This document shows, piece by piece, positions 6,589 to 12,478 of a DNA stretch of 12,594 nucleotides. The stretch spans positions 1 to 12,594 of the forward strand of contig JAEZCZ010000074.1 in NCBI GenBank assembly GCA_023433305.1. The letters run 5' to 3'. Below the pieces are notes generated by a model, which saw only the letters and a program-made list of their open reading frames with translations, had not been told where the DNA came from and ran no database searches. Source of the DNA: Pseudomonadota bacterium (GTDB taxonomy: Bacteria; Pseudomonadota; Alphaproteobacteria; Sphingomonadales; Sphingomonadaceae). The translations under genes were made by a program, and so were the position numbers. Every line of letters begins with the position of its first letter. Position 1 is the stretch's first letter.

Positions 6589-7452
6589 CTATGCGCCCTT
6601 CTGTACCTTCGACTTGTCGAAGGCGCCCAGCCCCGGCTTGAAGGTCTTGTCGTCGAGGAACTGCTTCGTGGCTTCCTTGCGGGTCTCCCAGCCGCCGAAG
6701 TCGTTAAGCGCTTCCTGCGCGCGGATCAGGTAGTCCTCGGCGTTGTCGTAGGTCATCTCGCGGACGCGGCGGACGGCCCACTTGGTGGCGCGCAGCGCGT
6801 GGCTGTCCTTCTTCTTGAGGACGTCGGCGACTTCCTGGACGCGCGCCTTCAGCTTGTCGGCCGGCAGCGACTCGTTGACCATGCCTTTCTCGGCGGCCTG
6901 CTTGCCGGTCAGGTTTTCGCCCATCATCGCGTGGTACATCGCGTCGCGGAAGCCCATCAGCTCAGCCGCGACCTTCGAGGCGCCGCCGCCAGGCAGGATC
7001 GCCCAGTTGATCTCCGAGAGGCCGAACTGCGCGTCGTCCGAGCAGAACGCGAGGTCGCAGGCGAAAAGCGGGCCGTAAGCGCCGCCGAAGCACCAGCCGT
7101 TGATCATGCCGATCGTGGCCTTCTCGTACCAGCGGAGCCGCTCCCACCAACCGTAAGCCTCGCGCTGAGCCTTGCGGGTGGCACGGATGCCTTCGGCTTC
7201 GGTCATGCGGAAGTATTCGAGCAGGTCCATGCCAGCCGACCACGAATTGCCTTCGCCGGTCAGCACGAGCACCTGGACGTCGTCGCGGAACTCGAGCTCG
7301 TTCAGCACCTCGAGCATGCGGCGGTTGAGCTTGGGACTCATGCAATTGCGCTTGTCGGGGCGGTTGAAATAGACCCAGGCGACGCCGTCCTCGACCTCGT
7401 AGCGGACGGTTTCCGCTTCGGGGCGGGGATCGGGCTGGGAGGGCTTCGCCAT
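6589..7452 (-). CDS. ferB: Hydroxycinnamoyl-CoA hydratase-lyase FerB (feruloyl-CoA to vanillin)
   Basis: This crotonase-fold enzyme of 287 residues would hydrate feruloyl-, p-coumaroyl- or caffeoyl-CoA and cleave it by retro-aldol reaction to the aromatic aldehyde plus acetyl-CoA. It follows the Pseudomonas HCHL sequence through most of its length: NRPDKRNCMSPKLNRRM, SAGMDLLEYF (oxyanion-hole residue M75), NGWCFGGAYGPL (G124), FGLSEINW with catalytic E147 (Glu143 in HCHL), AEDYL with Y241 (Tyr239), and KQFLDDKTFKPGL. HCHL Ser123 is replaced by Gly here (G127). ATG 7452 is preferred because GAGGA lies eight bases upstream; ATG 7461 would leave no spacing to it. First gene of the ferBA operon, divergent from a MarR regulator and followed by a REP-like element. 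Confidence 0.93.
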   Translation of the reverse strand: MAKPSQPDPRPEAETVRYEVEDGVAWVYFNRPDKRNCMSPKLNRRMLEVLNELEFRDDVQVLVLTGEGNSWSAGMDLLEYFRMTEAEGIRATRKAQREAYGWWERLRWYEKATIGMINGWCFGGAYGPLFACDLAFCSDDAQFGLSEINWAILPGGGASKVAAELMGFRDAMYHAMMGENLTGKQAAEKGMVNESLPADKLKARVQEVADVLKKKDSHALRATKWAVRRVREMTYDNAEDYLIRAQEALNDFGGWETRKEATKQFLDDKTFKPGLGAFDKSKVQKGA

Positions 7453-7492
7453 CGTAATCATCCTCTTGCATATCGAGCATGGGCGGCTCGGG

Positions 7493-7550
7493 GTAATCGT
7501 TATCGCGAATAGCAATAGAGATTGCTATTTACAACAACAATCATTATCGC
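7493..7550. promoter_or_regulatory. Divergent ferBA / ferC promoter region with MarR operator
   Basis: A perfect palindrome, AATAGCAAT (7508-7516), AGAG, ATTGCTATT (7521-7529), sits between the divergent genes and is the likely binding site of the MarR regulator. Two near-identical direct repeats flank it: AATCGTTATCGC (7495-7506) and AATCATTATCGC (7539-7550), offset by 44 bp. Plus-strand TTGCTA (7522-7527), 17 bases and TATCGC (7545-7550) could be the regulator promoter. Minus-strand TAGCAA (7527-7522), 17 bases and GATAAC (7504-7499) could be the ferBA promoter. Both would be covered by bound repressor. The palindrome is seen directly; its function and the promoter hexamers are inferred. 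Confidence 0.65.
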
Positions 7551-7557
7551 CGTGACC

Positions 7558-7968
7558 ATGCGCGATCCGCTCCCTTCGCTCCCAGGCTATGCGCTGCGAC
7601 GCGCGGCCAACGCGACGGCGGCTGAGCTGGCCGGGCGGCTCGCCGAACTCGAGCTGCGGCAATCCGATGCCTCGGCGCTGATCCTGATCGACGAGAACCC
7701 CGGCGTGACCGCGAGCGCGATCGGCCGCGCGCTCGACATCCAGCGCGCCAACATGGTGCCGCTGCTCAAGCGACTCGAGGATGCCGGGCTGATCGACCGC
7801 GTGCCGATCGACGGAAAGTCGCGCGGGCTCGAGCTCACTCCAGCCGGGCGCGAACGCACCGCGGCCGCGCGACAGGTCGTCGAGACCTTCGAGGCGGAGT
7901 TAATCGCCCGCGTGGCCCCCGAGCACCGGGCGCACCTGCTTCCCGCCCTGGAAGCCCTCTGGCGTTAG
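7558..7968 (+). CDS. ferC: MarR-family regulator, probable repressor of ferBA (FerC-like)
   Basis: This 136-residue winged-helix protein shows the MarR plan: an N-terminal dimerisation helix, a helix-turn-helix (VTASAIGRALDIQRANMVPL) ending in LLKRLEDAGLIDRV, a wing with DGKSRGLELT, and C-terminal dimerisation helices. It is divergent from ferBA with a perfect palindrome between them. This matches the SYK-6 system as I recall it, where the MarR protein FerC represses ferBA and is released by hydroxycinnamoyl-CoA. The start is ATG 7558; an in-frame GTG at 7552 is also possible and the frame is open further upstream. No Shine-Dalgarno sequence is visible, and the candidate promoter would place the transcript start within a base or two of the ATG, so the mRNA may be leaderless. 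MarR family is firm; the FerC role rests on context. Confidence 0.87.
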   Translation: MRDPLPSLPGYALRRAANATAAELAGRLAELELRQSDASALILIDENPGVTASAIGRALDIQRANMVPLLKRLEDAGLIDRVPIDGKSRGLELTPAGRERTAAARQVVETFEAELIARVAPEHRAHLLPALEALWR

Positions 7969-7986
7969 CGGCGCGGCTTCGATAAC

Positions 7987-8014
7987 CCTTCCCCCGTTCG
8001 GAATTGGGAGAAGG
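7987..8014 (+). promoter_or_regulatory. Hairpin sequestering the acs ribosome-binding site
   Basis: CCTTCCCC (7987-7994) pairs with GGGAGAAGG (8006-8014): five pairs, a single bulged A at 8009, then three more pairs, with an eleven-base loop. The right arm is the whole Shine-Dalgarno region of acs, whose GTG is at 8018. The motif resembles fragments of dispersed CCCTTCTCCC-type repeats, so it may be a repeat remnant reused as a control element. Confidence 0.4.
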
Positions 8015-8017
8015 CAA

Positions 8018-9976
8018 GTGAGCGATGGTGCGGTCTATCCGGTACCTGAGGAATGGGCGAAAAACGCCCTGATCGACGCGGAGACTTACGCCGAGAAGTA
8101 TCGCCGTTCGCTGGACGATCCGGACGGATTCTGGCGCGAGGAAGCGCGGCGGCTCGACTGGATCAAACCCTTCAGTCAGGTCAAGAATACCAGCTTCCAC
8201 GAGGAAGACTTCGCCATCCGCTGGTTCGAGGACGGCACGCTCAACCTCACCGCCAACTGCCTCGACCGGCACCTCGAAACCCGGGGCGACCAGACCGCGA
8301 TCATCTTCGAGCCCGACGATCCCGCCACCCCGGTCCGCACCGTCACCTACAGCGAACTCCACGCCGAAGTCGGCCGCTTCGCGAACCTGCTCAAGGCCGA
8401 AGGCGTGCGCCGCGGCGACCGGGTGACGATCTACCTGCCGATGGTGCCCGAAGCGGCGGTGGCGATGCTCGCCTGCGCGCGGATCGGCGCGATCCATTCG
8501 ATCGTGTTCGCCGGGTTCAGCCCCGACGCGCTCGGTAGCCGCATCGTCGATTGCGACAGCGACGTGGTGATCACCGCCGACGAAGGCCTGCGCGGCGGCA
8601 AGCGCATTCCGCTCAAGGCCAATGTCGACGCGGCCCTCGCCCGCCACGGCAAGGTCCGCCGCGTTATCGTACTCAAGCACACCGGTGCCGAAGTGCCGAT
8701 GGTCGAAGGCCGCGACATCGACTGGGCCGAAGCGGTCGCCGGCCAGAACGCCGAGTGCCCCGCGGAGGAAATGGGCGCGGAAGATCCGCTGTTCATCCTT
8801 TACACCAGCGGCTCGACCGGCAAGCCCAAGGGCGTGCTGCACACCACCGGCGGCTACGCGGTGTGGTGCGCGATGACGCACGAATACGTTTTCGACTACA
8901 AGCCCCACGCCGACGGCACGATGCCAGTCTACTGGTGCGCCGCCGACATCGGCTGGGTCACCGGCCACAGCTACGTCGTCTACGGCCCACTGCTGAACGG
9001 CGCGACGACGGTGATGTTCGAAGGGGTGCCCAATCACCCCGATTTCAGCCGCTTCTGGCAGGTCGTCGACAAGCACCAGGTCGAGATCTTCTACGCCGCC
9101 CCCACCGCGCTTCGCGCGCTGATGCGCGAGGGCGACGAGTGGGTGAAACGCACCGGCCGCAAGAGCCTGCGCCTGCTCGGCAGCGTCGGGGAGCCGATCA
9201 ATCCCGAGGCCTGGCAGTGGTACTACGATGTGGTCGGCGACGGACGCTGCCCGATCGTCGACACGTGGTGGCAGACCGAGACCGGCGGCCACATGATCAC
9301 GCCGATGCCCGGCGCCCACGCGCTCAAGCCCGGAAGCGCCAGCTTCCCGGTGTTCGGGGTGGAGCCGCAGATCGTCGATTCGACCACCGGCGAAGTGCTC
9401 GAAGGCGCGTGCGAGGGCGCGCTGGTGGTCGCGGGTTCCTGGCCGGGCCAGATGCGCACCGTCTATGGCGACCACGCGCGGTTTTTCGAGACTTACTTCA
9501 GCCAGTTCCCCGGCAAGTACTGTACCGGCGACGGCTGCCGCCGCGACGAGGACGGGTACTACTGGATCACCGGCCGGATCGACGACGTGATCAACGTCTC
9601 CGGCCACCGCATGGGCACCGCCGAAATCGAGAGCGCGCTCGTGCTGCACCACCGGGTGGCCGAAGCCGCCGTGGTCGGTATGCCCCACGACGTGAAGGGC
9701 CAGGGCATCTACGCCTACGTCACCACGACCTCGGGCACCGAGGACACCGACGACTTGCGCAAGGAGCTGGTGCAGTGGGTGCGCAAGGAAATCGGCCCGA
9801 TCGCGACGCCCGACGTCCTCCAGTTCGCCCCCTCCCTGCCCAAGACCCGCAGCGGCAAGATCATGCGGCGAATACTGCGCAAGATCGCGGAGGGAGACGT
9901 GGAGAACCTGGGCGATACCAGCACGCTGGCCGATCCGGGGGTGGTGGAGGACTTGGTGGGGGGGAGGCCAACGTGA
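8018..9976 (+). CDS. acs: Acetyl-CoA synthetase (AMP-forming)
   Basis: This 652-residue cytoplasmic enzyme makes acetyl-CoA from acetate, ATP and CoA through acetyl-AMP. Family blocks occur in order: an N-terminal cap with the WFEDGTLNLTANCLDRH stretch, the AMP-binding P-loop YTSGSTGKPKGVLHT, ADIGWVTGHSYVVYGPL, DTWWQTETGGHMI, YWITGRIDDVINVSGHRMGT (hinge and A8 region), and the C-terminal PKTRSGKIMRRIL whose K614 matches the regulatory acetyl-lysine K609 of Salmonella Acs. Length is normal. The start is GTG 8018, with GGGAG at 8006-8010 seven bases before it; the nearby ATG 8025 is out of frame. It starts 49 bp after the MarR gene on the same strand and might be partly co-transcribed with it. 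Downstream it converges on an EF-hand protein gene with a 33-bp gap and no obvious terminator. Confidence 0.96.
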   Translation: MSDGAVYPVPEEWAKNALIDAETYAEKYRRSLDDPDGFWREEARRLDWIKPFSQVKNTSFHEEDFAIRWFEDGTLNLTANCLDRHLETRGDQTAIIFEPDDPATPVRTVTYSELHAEVGRFANLLKAEGVRRGDRVTIYLPMVPEAAVAMLACARIGAIHSIVFAGFSPDALGSRIVDCDSDVVITADEGLRGGKRIPLKANVDAALARHGKVRRVIVLKHTGAEVPMVEGRDIDWAEAVAGQNAECPAEEMGAEDPLFILYTSGSTGKPKGVLHTTGGYAVWCAMTHEYVFDYKPHADGTMPVYWCAADIGWVTGHSYVVYGPLLNGATTVMFEGVPNHPDFSRFWQVVDKHQVEIFYAAPTALRALMREGDEWVKRTGRKSLRLLGSVGEPINPEAWQWYYDVVGDGRCPIVDTWWQTETGGHMITPMPGAHALKPGSASFPVFGVEPQIVDSTTGEVLEGACEGALVVAGSWPGQMRTVYGDHARFFETYFSQFPGKYCTGDGCRRDEDGYYWITGRIDDVINVSGHRMGTAEIESALVLHHRVAEAAVVGMPHDVKGQGIYAYVTTTSGTEDTDDLRKELVQWVRKEIGPIATPDVLQFAPSLPKTRSGKIMRRILRKIAEGDVENLGDTSTLADPGVVEDLVGGRPT

Positions 9977-10009
9977 GACGGGCGTGTCGAACGCTCAAAC
10001 CGCGTCATT

Positions 10010-11353
10010 CTATGGTTCGCGATACTCCTCGTCGGTGATTATCCCGTCGTCATCGCGGTCGTAGGCGGCGAAGATGGCATCGATCTGCTCGCGGAAACCC
10101 GGTGCATCGAGGTCGAAGGCAAAGTCGGCCTTGCGGATCGCCAGGCCGGGCGGAGTCGGCATCAGCGGCAGAGCGCCAACGGCACCGCGCCTTCGCAGTT
10201 CGGCGCGAAGCTCCGCGTCGAACAGGTAATCGGGCAGGAACCGTCCCTGTGCGATCTGTTCGAACGGACCCTGCGGTCCCTGCGCCAGCTTTTCGAGCGG
10301 AGCCAAGAACAGGATGGCATCGCCAACGAGCGGCGGGGGCGGACCTCTCAGCGGTCCGGGCCCTGGCCCGCCGGGAGGAGGTCCGGCCGCTACAGGTCCG
10401 CCGGGTCCCGAGTGAGGTCCCGCGCCCGGTCCGCCTGGGGGAGGTCCGCCTGGCGGTGGTCCGCCGGGCCCAGGTCCGGGTCCGCCAGAGGGAAGGCCTG
10501 GAGGAGGCCCCATCGGCGGGACCAGGGTGAAACAATCGCCCGGTTCTGAGCCCGGTCCTGAGCCCGGTCCTGAGCCCGGACCGCGTATCGCGAGCGCCGG
10601 AGCCGGCCAGATGGCGGCTACTTGCGGAAGCAGCGGAGCACAGCCCGGATACTGGAGCGGCGGTGCATAAGGCAGTATCGCGAACATCGCGTCCGGATGC
10701 GCTGCCTCCACCCGGCCCTTCAGGCCCCCGCCACCGATATGACCCAATCCATAAATGACGAGGGTCTTCTCGCCGTACGCCAGGATCCTGTCCCGAATAA
10801 GCGCTGCCGGATGGGTGCCGCGCGCACCGATCGCGGCCCGAAAATCATCGCTGGTCGCAGCGGCCCAGTCGAGCGGCGGTTCGCCGAGCCATACCTTGAC
10901 CCGCCCATCTGGCGGCAGCGACTTGTTCACCTCGCGCACCGCGGCGAAGAACTTGACGAAACCGACCAGCGCAGGAGGAGGGGCCCATCCGATCGTGTCG
11001 TTCCATACCTTACGCAACTCGGCATAAGGTACCGTTTCGCCAGCTACGTAGCGGTCGATCACCGACTGCTGGCTGCTGGCGCCGAATTCGACCACCACAT
11101 TGCCCACGTCACGCGCAAAGCGAGGATCCCGCACGATCGCAGCGTAGAACTCCATCTGCTCCTCCAGACCATGGGCATCGCCCAGGGCCACCACGGGGTG
11201 ACGTTGGAAAGCGCGGAACAGCCCGTCGAGCGCCGGTTCGACCGTCGCGCCAGCGGTTTGGGCAGTGGGTTGCACAGCGACCTGGGCAAGACCGGGCGAG
11301 CACAGCGCGGTGGCCAGCAGAACCGCCGCGGCTGAACGAGCGAAGTATGTCAT
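10010..11353 (-). CDS. Exported ChaN/Tiki/EreA-like protein with Gly/Pro-rich insert and C-terminal EF-hand
   Basis: This 447-residue protein begins with a signal peptide (R6, hydrophobic 8-17, likely cut after the A-Q at 23-24), so it is periplasmic or secreted. The core (about 40-230) has the motifs ALGDAHGLEE (D59, H61), VVVEFG (86-91) and IYGLGH (H205). I link these to the metal-dependent Tiki/ChaN/erythromycin-esterase superfamily, tentatively. Residues 258-341 are almost all Gly and Pro, split by a short DCFTLVPPM island. The fold then resumes (GDAILFLAP). Residues 432-443 (DRDDDGIITDEE) form a canonical Ca2+-binding EF-hand loop with D, D, D, G and the final E in place, three residues from the end. 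ATG 11353 has GGGAGG just upstream. The gene is 44 bp downstream of a membrane regulator on the same strand, probably one operon. Enzyme activity is unknown. Confidence 0.82.
   Translation of the reverse strand: MTYFARSAAAVLLATALCSPGLAQVAVQPTAQTAGATVEPALDGLFRAFQRHPVVALGDAHGLEEQMEFYAAIVRDPRFARDVGNVVVEFGASSQQSVIDRYVAGETVPYAELRKVWNDTIGWAPPPALVGFVKFFAAVREVNKSLPPDGRVKVWLGEPPLDWAAATSDDFRAAIGARGTHPAALIRDRILAYGEKTLVIYGLGHIGGGGLKGRVEAAHPDAMFAILPYAPPLQYPGCAPLLPQVAAIWPAPALAIRGPGSGPGSGPGSEPGDCFTLVPPMGPPPGLPSGGPGPGPGGPPPGGPPPGGPGAGPHSGPGGPVAAGPPPGGPGPGPLRGPPPPLVGDAILFLAPLEKLAQGPQGPFEQIAQGRFLPDYLFDAELRAELRRRGAVGALPLMPTPPGLAIRKADFAFDLDAPGFREQIDAIFAAYDRDDDGIITDEEYREP
10541..10576. repeat. 12-bp tandem repeat inside the Gly/Pro-rich coding segment
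   Basis: Three consecutive units, CGGTTCTGAGCC then twice CGGTCCTGAGCC, occupy 10541-10576, followed by a partial CGGACC. On the minus strand each unit encodes the four residues G-S-G-P in rotation (the first unit shifts one Gly to Glu). The repeat is in frame, so slippage would change protein length by four residues without a frameshift. Confidence 0.85.
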
Positions 11354-11397
11354 ATCCCCTCCCAAAGGGCCCGTAAGGCCGCTGTTTCTGTCGCGCC

Positions 11398-12174
11398 TCA
11401 GCGCTCGGGCAACGTGACCGGTCGGAGTATGCCGCCCATCATCCTGCCCTCGGCATCGAGCCAGGCGGACATCCGTACCTCGCCGTTGGCGAAAACGAGA
11501 TCGTAGACGTCGTCTCCCGCCGCTCCGCGCCCGCGGAAAGTCATCGACTCGAGCTTGCCGAGCGAGCTGAACCAGCCATGTGTTATCGGCAGATCACTCC
11601 GGACTATCCTCGCGAACCCCGGAGAGAGCTTGTCGTAGTCGGGCGAACCGGCCGCCAGCCCGGCCACCAGGCTGCGCAAGGCAGACTCGGTCCCGGGCGC
11701 AGGCTGGGTAACTGGTGCGGCGGACACTGATGACGGGACTTCCGCCGGCGGATTAACCTGCCCCGCGACAAGTCCGGATGATTGGAGCCCGATTGTCACG
11801 GCCGCGGCCGTAAGAACGCTCACTAACGCCACTCCCAAGACAACATGGACTCGATGCTGCGTAAGCCACGCGAGCGCCGAGCCGTTCTTGTCCGGGCCAA
11901 CATCGTTCAAAGGAAGGTCCGACAAGTCGGGTACCAGCCGACCGGACCCCTCCAGCGAGTCCACCAGCTTCGCAGCTTCGAGGGACGAGGACAGGCCGAG
12001 CTTGGCGCGGGCCATCTTCAAGCGCTTCTCGACAGCGTGGGGTGAGATGTCCAGTTCGAGGGCCATCTGCTTGGCCGTCTGGTGGTTCAGGCAGCGCTTG
12101 AGGCATTCCCGCTCGGCTTCGGTCAGGCGCAGGACCGCCGCTTTCGTCCTCTCGTCAATCACTTCGGTCCTCAT
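11398..12174 (-). CDS. Membrane-anchored LuxR-type helix-turn-helix regulator with periplasmic domain
   Basis: This 258-residue protein has three parts. Residues 15-72 are a LuxR/GerE-type DNA-binding helix-turn-helix (RLTEAERECLKRCLNHQTAK, MALELDISPHAVEKRL, KLGLSSSLEAAKLV). Residues about 109-130 are one hydrophobic span (VHVVLGVALVSVLTAAAVTI). Residues 165-258 are a small domain outside the membrane, ending with VYDLVFANGEVRMSAWLDAEGRM in short pieces, which looks like a DUF3887/NTF2-like alpha-beta fold. Topology would be DNA-binding domain inside, sensor domain in the periplasm: a one-component membrane regulator. ATG 12174 has only a weak Shine-Dalgarno sequence. A GGGTACC/GGTACCC dyad lies 26-53 bp upstream of the start. 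It precedes the EF-hand protein gene by 44 bp, so that is its probable target or partner. The LuxR part is firm; the sensory role is inferred. Confidence 0.85.
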   Translation of the reverse strand: MRTEVIDERTKAAVLRLTEAERECLKRCLNHQTAKQMALELDISPHAVEKRLKMARAKLGLSSSLEAAKLVDSLEGSGRLVPDLSDLPLNDVGPDKNGSALAWLTQHRVHVVLGVALVSVLTAAAVTIGLQSSGLVAGQVNPPAEVPSSVSAAPVTQPAPGTESALRSLVAGLAAGSPDYDKLSPGFARIVRSDLPITHGWFSSLGKLESMTFRGRGAAGDDVYDLVFANGEVRMSAWLDAEGRMMGGILRPVTLPER

Positions 12175-12199
12175 GTCGCCAAGGTAGCGCCTCAGGGGC

Positions 12200-12227
12200 G
12201 GGTACCAACCCCAGCTGTCTGGTACCC
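12200..12227. promoter_or_regulatory. GGGTACC / GGTACCC dyad upstream of the membrane regulator
   Basis: GGGTACC (12200-12206) and GGTACCC (12221-12227) are inverted 7-bp arms with a 14-bp spacer. Each also contains the palindrome GGTACC, with centres 20 bp apart (about two helical turns). The position suits an autoregulatory operator for the LuxR-type gene. No database match is claimed. Confidence 0.4.
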
Positions 12228-12467
12228 TATCAGCGCGGAGGTCGAAACGGCCGTCCGCGAACCATTTTCCAAGCGAATCCGATCTGGTTCACTCTACCGG
12301 ATGACGCACGCAGCCCGCGCACGCCTTTGGCCGCCATGGCTAATGCAGGGACAGGTTGCGCAGCAGTGATCAGCCGGTTTGGCTGTGGGCCTTCGGCTTG
12401 CGTTGTGCGAGGGTGATATCCGTCTTGCAGCGGTCTCGGCTTTGGCTTTACCAACGCGGCGCAACCT

Positions 12468-12473
12468 AAAGGA
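12468..12473 (+). promoter_or_regulatory. Ribosome-binding site fixing the start of the exported protein
   Basis: AAAGGA at 12468-12473 lies five bases before ATG 12479. It supports a gene that is too short in this window to be judged by length. Confidence 0.7.
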
Positions 12474-12478
12474 CTCCG

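Larger units (their letters stand above)
12175..12478. other. 304-bp divergent intergenic region
   Basis: This gap separates the membrane regulator (minus) from the exported His-Phe protein (plus). It contains the GGTACC dyad and, further right, a 9-bp inverted repeat: AGGTTGCGC (12353-12361) with GCGCAACCT (12459-12467). The second arm ends just before the Shine-Dalgarno sequence of the plus-strand gene. I see no tRNA, small RNA signature or convincing sigma70 promoter. Open frames across it have no family likeness and I do not call them. Confidence 0.6.

Noticed and set aside
7835..9688. 617-codon open frame antisense to acs
   Set aside because: It lies almost wholly opposite acs, has a composition rich in H, D, G, V, A and R typical of the antisense frame of high-GC genes, and shows no recognisable domain.
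9977..10009. Bidirectional terminator between acs and the EF-hand gene
   Set aside because: The 33-bp gap has no inverted repeat or T-run that I can see.
8551..10038. 495-codon Arg-rich frame within acs in another plus-strand frame
   Set aside because: Very high Arg/Pro/Gly content produced by frame-shifted reading of GC-rich codons; no domain.
10622..11335. 237-codon plus-strand frame opposite the EF-hand protein gene
   Set aside because: Shadow of a gene with clear signal peptide and motifs on the minus strand.
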